DNA from: Diphasiastrum complanatum | Taxonomy: Eukaryota; Streptophyta; Lycopodiopsida; Lycopodiales; Lycopodiaceae | Reading direction: 5' to 3' | NCBI GenBank assembly: GCA_029204225.1 | Contig: CM055098.1 | Span: forward strand, 8,230,246 to 8,294,245 | DNA length: 64,000 nt | Shown here: in pieces, positions 46,601 to 53,000 of the stretch | Layout of the letters: every line of letters begins with the position of its first letter | Position numbering within the stretch: position 1 is the stretch's first letter | Notes under the pieces: model-generated | Told to the model about the DNA's origin: nothing | Seen by the model: the letters and a program-made list of their open reading frames with translations, nothing else | Databases searched by the model: none | Position numbers and translations under genes: made by a program

Positions 46601-49600
46601 CCACCACCCACTGTTGCTCGCACTCCACCAGTCTACGACTTTCTGATGGACTCTCCGCCACCCGAGCAGGCCCAGAATGCTACTGCTGGGGCCTTCGAGG
46701 ATGTGGAAGAGATCCCTTCTTCCTTCCCTTCCCATCCGGATGACCTCCTCAGCCAGCAGTTTTCGTACCCCATGCCAGATGTTGCCCCTCCACCAGTGCA
46801 CCCCACCTATGCTGCTGCACCCATCCCTGCCAGTGCATCCCACTCTCCCCATTCCACGTCTACAGCCGATGCATCCACCAGTGCCCAGCCTGTCGCGTCA
46901 TCGTCCATTCCCGTCACGGTTGGTGCACCGTGCTGGAGGTCCACCACCCGTCGCCCACCAGGGAGAGCCCTTGTGCAGCAGACCATTCGCGGCGCGCATC
47001 AGCCGCACATGGACAGAGAGGCCACACAGGCCGTGGCCAGTATGATTTACGAGCTGAACCTGCCTTTTGCCATCACTGACTCTGAGCCCTTCAGAAGGGC
47101 CTTCCGCCTTGCACAGTCTGTCAGCCTCAGCTGGAGAGTCCCTAGTTCAGAGGTTGTCCGCACACACATGCTGAGGGATAGGGTTGAGTCCTTGTCTAGA
47201 GAGATGGAGCCTCTACGTCGACACTGGGCCACTTACGGTTGCAGCATCATGTCCGATGGCTGGACTGATGTCAGGAGGAGGCCGATCCTCAACATACTGG
47301 TCTCCAGCTGCATGGGCACACAGTTTTTGAGGGCAGTGGATTGCAGCAGGGGGGGGAGAGTCGTATCTGCAGAGTTCATGTTTGATGTCATCAGGTCTTC
47401 CATCCTGGCCATAGGCCCACAACATGTCGTCACGGTGGTGACGGACAATGCCACGAATTGCATTCAGATGGGTGTACTGCTAGAGGCCGAGTTTCCTCAT
47501 ATTGTTCATACCCCCTGTGCAGCCCACGACATAGACCTTCTGATGGGGGACATTGGAGCACTTCCCTGGGTCAGAGCCATCGTCCGGGAGGCCCTCTTCC
47601 TGGTGACTTTTGTCACCAGAAAGAGGCGTGTTCTTGCCATGTTCCGAGTGTTCAGCCATCTGGACCTCCGTAAGCCAGCCCTCACACGCTTTGCATTCGA
47701 CTTGGTGGTCATCGACCGTTTGATCAGGTGCAGGGCCCAGCTTCTACAGATGGTTGCCAGTGATCTTTGGGGTGCCAGTACGTTTCCGCACACTGAGGAT
47801 GGGGAGCACTTTTCTTCCACAGTGAGGGGAGACCAGTTCTGGAGGGATGCACAGACATTGTCAGGACTGCTTCGACCACTCTACATTGTGCTCCGCATGG
47901 CTGACAGCGAGGGGTCGACACTTGGACTGGTGTATGAGCTCATGGACCGGATTGGACAGTTCCTGCAGCTGCCCATCTTGCAACCAGAGAGGTAAGCAGT
48001 ACAGTGTTGTAATTGACCTTTATCTTTTTAGTACTTGCTAGTTTGTTTTTCTGTCAATGTTAAGTTTTTTCGTAATGCCCTAAACCACATGCCCCTCACC
48101 TGCAGGATGACAGAGCTGAAGTTCATATGGGAGACGCGGTGGAACTACTTCCACAGGAGTATCCACAGCGTTGCACACATGCTGCATTCCCTCTTCCTCT
48201 CTCCGACACAGATCGCAGACAGGGAGCTCGAGGCCGATTGGCTTCAGTATATTCACAGGGTGGGTCCACACATAGGTTTGGATCCTATCAGGCTCATGGA
48301 GGAGCTCGCTGCATTTCGTTTTGGCATGGGTGCATTCGGCCACCCGGCTGCTCAGGATCCAGAGAGGAGGCAGCTACCCATTACCTGGTGAACCATGTTC
48401 GGTAGCACATACCCATCTATACAGCGTCTTGCACTGCGTGTCCTTTCTCAGGTATGCATCTCATTTTATCCTCCATTGTTGTGTTTCGTTGAAGTTCCAC
48501 CTCTGCCACAATGTGCTGAAGTATTTCAATGCACGCACCATAGGACTGTGCTGCCTCCGTGTGTGAGCGTAATTGGAGCACATGGGCACTCATTCACACG
48601 AGGAGAAGAAACCGGTTGTCAGTGAGTCAGTTGGAGCGGTTGGTGTTCTGTAGCACCAACACACGTCTCGCCAGGAGACTTCCGACCATTACGAGCGCAT
48701 TGCAGGTGATAAGCTAATCTTTCATAGCATGTTGGTTGACTCCTGGTATGTTGGTTTCATTTCTTGATAGAGTTGTCTCCCTGACATGCAAATTTTAAAC
48801 CTTGCAGACGAAGATATCTGATTTGGAGCGCCAGGTTGACTTGCCTATGGACAACACCCATCCCATGCCTGCAGATGACCTGGGCACACAGTTGATGGCA
48901 GAGAGAGAGAGGGAGCTTGCCGAGATGAGAGAGAGAGAGAGAGCTTGGGCTTGAGCACAAGAGCCCCCATTGTATGAGGCAGATGAGCCAGTGTTAGAGG
49001 ATGAGTATGATGAGGATGAGCCCATTCGGGTTGTGTTTGCCAGATTAGAGAGGGATGAGGCAGATGATACAGGTGCAGGGCACACGCCACGGGCAGGGGT
49101 CACAGGTGCATCACGTGGCAGAGGTGGGACACATGGCACATGTTATACCGGCAGACAGGCAGGGCACACAGGGGGGGCCAGTGGCATACCTACCTATGTC
49201 GACATGATGGAAGAGGCTCTTGATAGAGGGCAGAGTGGTTTAGATGCCGGTGCCGCAGATGTTTGGATGCGTGCAGCACAGAGTCATGGCCGTTACTACG
49301 ACAGCACACCAGAGGAGGCACCTGATGACTTTCATTGCACAGATTGGGAGGCCATGCAGGGTCTACGGGTGCACATGATGAGGCACGGGATGAGGCTTGG
49401 GTTGATTCAAGGGTTGGTGCACAGGATGATTTAGAGGTTGGTGCACAGGATGATTTAGAGGCTGGTGCACAGGATGAGTCCCAGAGCCCAGAGCATTTAT
49501 ATTCGGATGCCCAGCTGGCCGACTTGGTTGCCACATTGGATTCAGAGGCCCAGCAGATGCCGAGTGTCAGGGCGCCCCCATCACCTCTTGCCAGCATGCC

Positions 49601-52263
49601 ATACACAGAGTCCCAGCCAGAGCAGCCGCATGAGGTGCCTACAGTTCCTCCAGCTCCTCAGAGAGTGTATGTGCGTCGCACAGCTCCTCCAGTGCCACCG
49701 ATGCCATTTAGGCCTGCAACCCCTCCATCGCCGTCCACTTCTGCAGCACCAGGTCTCCATGGCAAGCCACCATCTGTGCCCAGGTTTTCTCTTGCAGCGC
49801 CCACATCCACAGTGGCTCCTCCAGTGGCAGCACCCACGTCACATCCTCCTCCTTTGGCAGCACCCAGGATGTACCAGTACCAGCCACCACAGCGCCCCTT
49901 TCAGTACATATCGCCACTGTACTCGCCTCCTGCACAGCCAGTTCCTCCACCTGCAGCAGCCCCCCGGGCACACACTCCACGAGCTCATCCTCCTCGCTCA
50001 GGTGCACAGGGAGTTCCCTCTTTTGCTTCCCTATCCCAACCGGCCTCAGCTTGGGCCCAGCCTAGCCAGCCAGGTGATTTGCATGGGGGTGACGAGGCAT
50101 TGACAACTCCTCTTGTCCGCAAGAGACCAGGAAGGCCCAAGGGTGCACCGAACAAGAAAGGCAAGGCACAAAAACTGCCAGGGAGGAGAGGACGACCATG
50201 CAGGGCTCCAGGTACAGGTAGAGGTGCAGTATCACAGCCAGTTGGAGCAGGTGTTGTTGGTTTGGCCTGCTTGGGGGCTGATGCGGAGGCTGATTGGGAG
50301 GATGAGGATGACGAGTCTTCCTCCTCGGATACACAGCCCATGCCAGTTCGAGACAGGCAGAGATATCGGCTGCAAGAGTCAGCTCGGGGCCCTGAGTTGT
50401 CTCCAGAGCATTCGTCTGAGTCAGAGCCAGAGCATTGATTGTGGCTTTGTTATTTTAGTTTCAGTAGTTTGTCTCTAGCAGACGGTCTACCATTGTAACT
50501 CAGATGATTTTTCACATTATATACAGTGTTTGGCCTACATTATTTGCTGCACATTGTGCGTATGTCGCTCTGTACATGTGATGCTTTATTTTATGTCGAA
50601 TTCTATGTGCGTGTGTGAATCCTATTTTCATTTAATTTCGTTTGAAGTGAATGCTAGCTTCACATATATGCACCTACATCATGAGCACAACAATCACCCC
50701 TACACCCCAAACGACATTTCATAAACACATGTAATACATCTGCATTTAAAAAAATTACAGACATTGAATCTTACATGACCAGGCTCGCGTTGCACAAAAA
50801 ACAACTATGTATATATTCAACCGTTGTATCAAGATAACATCACATATACTGTCATTTTTTTAAGCAGCCATCTAGTTATTTGCTGCACCATAAACTGCCG
50901 AAAACTACATAGCAACAGTTCGCCACATACGGCTGGACCTTATCTATTCTAAACATCCCTCACTGATCCTCCACCGACTCCTCGCCCTCGTCTGGTGCAT
51001 TGTTTTGTCGCTCTTGCTCTGCCTCCCTGTTAGCCCGAGCTGCCTCCTGGTTAGCCCGACGTCTGGCCGCCCTTTCCCTGACCATGATGAGCTGCCGTCG
51101 TGTGAAATTCATTCCGATCTGCTCATCCAGATCCAGCTCGACAGCGGGGACAGGATCCACAGCGGGGGCGGGTGGCTCTGGTTCCGGATTTCTCTGCCGA
51201 GTCTGTCACAACATCTCTCGGATATCTGCCTCTTGCTTCCGATGTCTCTTGTTGTGCCTTCGGATATCTTCCTCAAGCTTCCTCCTGGCTTCGCCCTCGG
51301 CCTTCGATGGTATGCGCTCTGCCATCTCGATCGACCTTCTTCTCACAGCACCCTAGTCCTTGAACACCCTCTCACAGCACCCTGTCTCTCAAACAGCCTG
51401 TCTCTCACAGCCTGTTCTCACAGCCTGTCACCGGCTCTCGCTTGCTCTCTCACTGTCTATCACTAGCTCTCTCACAGCCTCTGAAAATGCCGACCACAAT
51501 GGCATTGTGAGTGCCTATTTATCCCCACAGCCTGATCGGCCATGTGGATCCCCATCATCCATCCATGTGCCTTTGTACCTGCCCCCATGTGATGCTCCCC
51601 CCTGTGTTGGTCTCCCATTGGGTCCATGGTCTTTTCACCCACAATGCCCATGTGCCTCTGTACTTGCCCCCATGTGATGCTACCCCCTTGTGTTGGTCTC
51701 CCATTGGCCCCTCGGTCTGATCACTCGCAGTGCCCATGTGCCACTGCAACAGTCCCCTGCATCATGTACTGTACCCCCTTTTTTTACACCCATAACCCCC
51801 TTTTTTTACTTTTTTTTGTCCTTTTTTGGTAGTTAATATGCAAAAAAAAATTATTAAAAATATATTAAAAAAATAAAAAGAATATTAAAAATGGTACCGC
51901 CCTGGTACCGCGGATCCTAGGGCGGTACCGTACCGGCGGTACCACTGATATGGTACCAACGGTACCATACCAGTGGTACCACGAGGTACTATGGTTTACA
52001 CACCAAAGGATTTTTGGTTCTGGTTACTCGTCATATGTATGTCCAAAGTTCAAACATACTGCACATTATTTCCAAGCATTTATGATTTCATTATTTAGTG
52101 GCACTTCATATGCTTTTTGCATCCTCTTGGTATGCCAACTTTTGATGTTCAGGAAAGAGCTCATCATTATTATGCAAACATGAAGCCAGAGGAGTTTGCA
52201 GCTATGCAGAAATTTATTGCTGGTCGCTCTGCAAATACACGAAGAACTGGTTCAAAACTATGA
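28462..52263 (+). CDS. ECHIA: Peroxisomal enoyl-CoA hydratase/isomerase (4 exons)
   Basis: Exons are 28462-28668, 31924-32123, 32242-32524 and 52153-52263 (207+200+283+111 nt), giving 266 codons plus stop. All introns are GT-AG and all phases agree. The protein is a crotonase-superfamily enzyme closely resembling plant ECHIA, whose length is about the same. Motifs: LNRPKALNALT (23-33), the oxyanion-hole loop GAGQSFCAGVD (60-70), NGFAVTAGFELSLACD (105-120) with catalytic Glu114, FGIFPSWGLSQKL (137-149), and C-terminal SKL (264-266), a type-1 peroxisomal signal. The role inferred from family and targeting is hydration or isomerisation of enoyl-CoA esters in peroxisomal beta-oxidation or a related acyl-CoA pathway. 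The position of the second crotonase Glu appears to be His134. Intron 3 is 19.6 kb and full of transposons, yet no exon carries a stop or frameshift, so the gene is probably functional. ORF ends in the introns are not gene ends. Confidence 0.93.
29690..30110 (+). pseudogene. Copia RT/RNase H relic inside ECHIA intron 1
   Basis: Broken frames read a pre-motif segment (TKDRRW near 29775), then GSLMYLMICTRPNLAFSVYA, NPGMQHWQMAKRILQYLKGT and HYNDASWATCKDDSK, the linker between reverse transcriptase and RNase H and the first RNase H aspartate region. A frameshift near 30045 ends the similarity. It belongs to a different Copia family from the 23.6 and 61 kb copies, judged by wording. It lies in sense orientation in the 3255-bp intron 1. 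Confidence 0.8.
31924..32123 (+). CDS. ECHIA: ECHIA exon 2
   Basis: Acceptor CCTTGCAG ends at 31923. The exon codes DLTAASEVFK through FVDTHC plus two bases of Lys136, and includes Glu114. Donor GTGAGT starts at 32124. The split codon is completed by the first base of exon 3. Confidence 0.95.
32242..32524 (+). CDS. ECHIA: ECHIA exon 3
   Basis: Acceptor TTTTCCAG ends at 32241. The exon codes FGIFPSWGLSQKL to DGLRLEK (137-230). Donor GTAAGC starts at 32525, phase 0. Reading past the donor gives only two more codons before a stop, so the true continuation must be elsewhere; it is found at 52153. Confidence 0.95.
33344..33405. repeat. G/C-homopolymer hairpin sequence
   Basis: Contains a near-perfect palindrome of seven G, CAGT-type centre and seven C (33356-33374), flanked by further G-runs. 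It can form a strong hairpin or G-quadruplex. No matching second copy was seen in the window, so it is not assigned to an element. Confidence 0.6.
34654..34661. repeat. Target-site duplication (left) of small hAT-type element
   Basis: GTCATATC, repeated exactly at 35227-35234. Confidence 0.85.
34662..35226. mobile_element. Non-autonomous hAT-type element (565 bp)
   Basis: Bounded by the 8-bp direct repeats GTCATATC (34654-34661 and 35227-35234), the target-duplication length of the hAT superfamily. The ends start CATAGAACCCACGGTTC (left) and, in reverse complement, CATAGAATTAATGATCC and then CACGGTTC (right). Both subterminal regions are packed with self-complementary ACCGTGGT/ACGGTTC motifs that may bind transposase. 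The interior (about 34775-35045) is an irregular tandem array of ACAGATGATT/TTCACAGATG units. It has no coding capacity. The terminal CATAG is shared with the autonomous hAT element at 45737-51993, a possible source of transposase. Confidence 0.85.
34775..35045 (+). repeat. ACAGATGAT-type tandem array
   Basis: Imperfect repeats of TTTGACAGATGATACAGATGA-like units fill the core of the 565-bp element. Units vary from 9 to about 21 bp. Confidence 0.8.
35480..36520 (+). other. Probable Gypsy leader upstream of gag
   Basis: Non-coding, rich in recurring CCTTCGCC/GAAGGTTAG motifs. It has a TATA-like TATAAATA near 35473 at its left. It precedes Gypsy gag coding sequence. The same CTTCGC/CTCGCA style recurs after the LTR at 57494 (58450-59236), suggesting related Gypsy leaders. 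No primer-binding site was identified. Confidence 0.4.
36107..36333 (+). repeat. 114-bp tandem duplication
   Basis: Unit 1 (36107-36220) and unit 2 (36221-36333) both begin GAAGGTTAGTTCTG and end GTGTTTTCC, with a handful of substitutions. It lies in the Gypsy leader. Confidence 0.95.
36780..37800 (+). pseudogene. Gypsy gag relic
   Basis: Broken frames show the end of the retrotransposon gag domain (KTIRRELKRREQHTTLQETM near 36890-36950), a coiled region (MEQMQAQFDTKLKSLDDHV near 37120), and several knuckle-like motifs (KYCHLCNSTGHEITFC near 37315; CHKCGYHQGTCWD near 37395; GCFGCGENH near 37655). Multiple knuckles with intervening stops indicate a long-decayed copy. It is on the sense strand of ECHIA intron 3. 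Confidence 0.75.
38590..39440 (+). pseudogene. Gypsy reverse transcriptase (partial) and RNase H relic
   Basis: RT is present only from the palm: CNAPITFQRIMQ (about 38650), then LDDLCVHG with the catalytic DD (about 38712) after a frameshift, and the linker LSKIKVNMDLPPP to the thumb. RNase H (39068-39439) reads IELHVRIDVSKYAIGSVL, then NYSTTEREALAMVFSIKKYR and FYTNHQLLLYL, a typical Ty3/Gypsy RNase H. The N-terminal RT fingers are absent, so a deletion lies between the gag/protease region and 38590. Confidence 0.85.
39740..40700 (+). pseudogene. Gypsy integrase relic
   Basis: In three frames: FEKWGLDYVGPIHPAARGTQ (39945-40000) with the first catalytic Asp; EIVSDRGTHFVN (about 40135) with the second; YYPRGNGQAESSNK (about 40230) with the third acidic residue. 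Then come TGYNASINQMPFHLVYGQDA (about 40355-40410) and the basic C-terminal AEKARRKAWHDQRLHKKDLK (about 40560-40615). Frameshifts near 40140 and 40320 separate the blocks. Confidence 0.9.
41204..42667 (+). pseudogene. Extra ORF between Gypsy pol and 3' LTR
   Basis: A decayed coding region follows the integrase: MSKQAISAHLVLKPQFHHDR (41204), then in another frame VAEWLQLVEPLLKAMGLDAI (41321) and FVLATIV, then VDTTVEAIIDPMVQATTNLI (41588) to NNSSKF (42025), then VEFNRALHSYVRQYV (42036) to the small foldback insertion at 42274. After the insertion the codons continue to a stop at 42665-42667. The family is not recognised. Some Gypsy lineages (Tat/Ogre-type) carry an additional ORF at this position; that comparison is family knowledge, not a match made here. 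Confidence 0.5.
42274..42525. mobile_element. GC-rich foldback element (252 bp, MITE-like)
   Basis: A self-complementary insertion built from GCGTCCGGAC-type motifs around A and T homopolymers. It is flanked by near-identical octamers GATCGGAG (42266-42273) and GATCAGAG (42526-42533), one mismatch, fitting a hAT-length target duplication. It interrupts the extra ORF of the Gypsy element, whose reading frame can be followed on both sides. The left end is CAGGGATGAGGGTCC; the right terminal bases pair poorly with it, so the exact ends are uncertain. Confidence 0.6.
42711..43300 (+). repeat. Gypsy-type 3' LTR (right end uncertain)
   Basis: Starts TGCTGTGGGACC, contains AATAAGTGTGAG and CCCTGCATGTGTAAGTCC, and has a TATA box in CCACTATAAATAGTGG at about 43013-43028. 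These landmarks recur in the same order in the LTR at 57494. It follows the Gypsy pol and extra ORF, as a 3' LTR should. No convincing polypurine tract was seen and the right end was not defined. Confidence 0.55.
43301..44730. other. Intronic stretch, nothing recognised
   Basis: Part of ECHIA intron 3. No motif-bearing ORF, inverted repeat or RNA gene was seen. Confidence 0.5.
44731..44802 (-). other. Antisense exon-like block 2
   Basis: A 72-nt open segment between a consensus acceptor (GTGTGCAG at 44810-44803) and donor (GAAG|GTACAC at 44730) on the minus strand. It codes MSWVQLDLKDTPDFKVQMCP and on. I do not recognise the protein. Together with block 1 it suggests a fragment of another plant gene lying antisense in ECHIA intron 3. 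Confidence 0.3.
44941..45268 (+). repeat. 164-bp tandem duplication
   Basis: Two near-identical units (44941-45104 and 45105-45268), each beginning CAACCTTTCAAGTCTGGCTA and ending GAAACCAA(A/G)TTG. It lies between the two antisense exon-like blocks. Confidence 0.95.
45470..45640 (-). other. Antisense exon-like block 1
   Basis: A 171-nt (57-codon) uninterrupted segment bounded by CTACTGCAG acceptor and AAAAG|GTTTGT donor on the minus strand. It codes DFYHNLDPKSLEASLNITMQ, a helical continuation, and RKYHDIYADMKARLKEK at its end. The composition is that of a helical, coiled-coil-like protein. The family is not recognised. The hAT element is inserted 97 bp upstream of it on this strand. Confidence 0.35.
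45729..45736. repeat. Target-site duplication (left) of the hAT element
   Basis: GTTTACAC, repeated exactly at 51994-52001. Confidence 0.95.
46111..50438 (+). pseudogene. hAT transposase with AT-hook C-terminal extension
   Basis: Probable exons: 46111-47991, 48106-48451, 48544-48705 and 48808-50438, with GT-AG junctions in phase. The start MVQSDLSGLWDEVD precedes a BED-type zinc finger (CRYCLVEFAASLTRLKGHL, about residues 31-49). A Pro-rich linker follows, with one frameshift near 46.5 kb. The DUF659/catalytic region has IMSDGWTDVRRRP and VVTDNATNC. The hAT dimerisation region spans exons 2-3 (IQRLALRVLSQ joined to DCAASVCERNWSTWALIHTR). Exon 4 adds roughly 540 codons: an acidic coiled segment, a 24-bp tandem repeat coding GAQDDLEV, a long Pro-rich stretch, then two AT-hook cores (RPGRPKG, GRRGRPC) and an acidic Ser-rich tail. 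In-frame TGA stops at 48389-48391 (in place of a conserved Trp) and 48952-48954, and a frameshift near 49.36 kb, make this copy inactive. Plain plant hAT transposases usually end after the dimerisation domain. Confidence 0.85.
50960..51325 (-). pseudogene. Second ORF of the hAT element, charged helical protein
   Basis: A minus-strand frame of 122 codons with one internal TGA at about codon 40. It reads MAERIPSKAEGEARRKLEED, then after the stop PEPEPPAPAVDPVPAVELDL, EQIGMNFTRRQLIMVRERAA, an Arg/Ala/Glu-rich helix, and the acidic end EGEESVEDQ. It is convergent with the transposase gene and placed between it and the right TIR. I do not recognise it. Its composition (basic helix, acidic tail, Pro spacer) would suit a DNA- or protein-binding accessory factor, but that is inference. 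Confidence 0.45.
51563..51733 (+). repeat. 85-bp tandem duplication inside the hAT element
   Basis: Units 51563-51647 and 51648-51733 both start CCATGTGCCT and contain CCCCCATGTGATGCT and TGTTGGTCTCCCATTGG. It is non-coding, between the second ORF and the right end. Confidence 0.9.
51994..52001. repeat. Target-site duplication (right) of the hAT element
   Basis: GTTTACAC, identical to 45729-45736. Confidence 0.95.
52153..52263 (+). CDS. ECHIA: ECHIA exon 4
   Basis: Acceptor GATGTTCAG ends at 52152. The exon codes ERAHHYYANMKPEEFAAMQK, then FIAGRSANTRRTGSKL and stop TGA (52261-52263). ERAH...YY and the FIAGR block are the expected C-terminal helix of the ECHIA family, and phase 0 matches the exon 3 donor at 32525. 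SKL is a peroxisomal targeting signal. The exon lies 19.6 kb downstream of exon 3. Confidence 0.92.
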   Translation, partial: ERAHHYYANMKPEEFAAMQKFIAGRSANTRRTGSKL

Positions 52264-52378
52264 AAGCTATTTCAAGGATTGTGTAATCTGTTAGATCCAA
52301 TACACTCTGCAAATACATGAAGAACAGACTCAAAATTATGAAAGCATTTTCAAGGATTGTGTGGTCTGTTAGATGCGA
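52225..52378 (+). repeat. Tandem duplication of the ECHIA 3' end
   Basis: Unit 1 (52225-52302) covers the last codons, stop and start of the 3' UTR. Unit 2 (52303-52378) repeats it with substitutions (both contain CTCTGCAAATACA, GAAGAAC, CAAGGATTGTGT and CTGTTAGAT). The second unit lies wholly after the stop codon. Confidence 0.9.
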
Positions 52379-52850
52379 TATTTAACCTTATCAGCAACAA
52401 AACCTTTTATGATTCGGTTGAGCTTTGCTTATTAAGAAAGATCATGCTCTTTGGTTAGTAGCTTTGGATGTTCAACATTTAGACCAATTTTGCATTTCAC
52501 TCTGTTTATTATGTATCGCAATTAGATGTGTAGTTCCATAGAGTACAATATGGCTATGCATGAACCATCATTCAATGTGCTGCAATTTAATTTTTCCTTC
52601 AAAAACAAAAACAATTTTTCTCTTTGTTTTGTATAGATGGGACGCATTCTGTTTCATACATACAGAAAAGAAGGTATGCGATAAAAATGTATGGAATGAG
52701 TCTCTTTGAGTAGATGTAGATAGAAAAACAAAGTGATCTGAAGTTGCTCGGTGGTTTGTTTGCACAGTGGTGTTTTCCCTTCCACTTGATTACGAAATAG
52801 CCTTCTTAGTAAATATATATGTAAGGCAACATATACATTACTGGCAGTAA
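52379..52850. other. 3' flank of ECHIA, nothing recognised
   Basis: AT-rich sequence probably containing the 3' UTR and polyadenylation region; no canonical AATAAA close to the stop was noted. Confidence 0.4.
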
Positions 52851-52997
52851 GAGCACCTTTCCATGCTCACCCCCTCACCCAGGCAGAGTGACATTTTCAC
52901 AACATCATGGGTTGCTGAACGGGTGAGAGGATTTTGCAATTTGCTCAGAAATCAGCTCTTGGAGTGCGGGTAAGGGGGTGAGCATGGAAAGAGCCCC
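52851..52997. mobile_element. Tourist-like MITE (147 bp)
   Basis: Flanked by TAA on both sides (52848-52850 and 52998-53000), the 3-bp duplication typical of PIF/Harbinger-derived Tourist MITEs. The termini are inverted repeats of about 28 bp: left GAGCACCTTTCCATGCTCAC, right in reverse complement GGGGCTCTTTCCATGCTCAC, both followed by CCCCT(C/T)ACCC. It has no coding capacity. Confidence 0.85.
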
Positions 52998-53000
52998 TAA

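Larger units (their letters stand above)
45737..51993 (+). mobile_element. hAT DNA transposon (6257 bp)
   Basis: Flanked by the perfect 8-bp direct repeat GTTTACAC. Terminal inverted repeats begin CATAGGTCCCGCGGTAC (left) and CATAGTACCTCGTGGTAC (reverse complement of the right end). About 80-100 bp at each end are dense in GGTACCGCGG-like palindromes, the likely transposase-binding subterminal repeats. It encodes a hAT transposase on the plus strand and a small ORF on the minus strand. It is much more GC-rich than its surroundings. It lies in ECHIA intron 3, only 151 bp from the acceptor of exon 4. Confidence 0.95.

Noticed and set aside
47047-47820. Minus-strand ORFs of 60-104 codons across the transposase
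   Set aside because: GC-rich shadows of the plus-strand coding frame.
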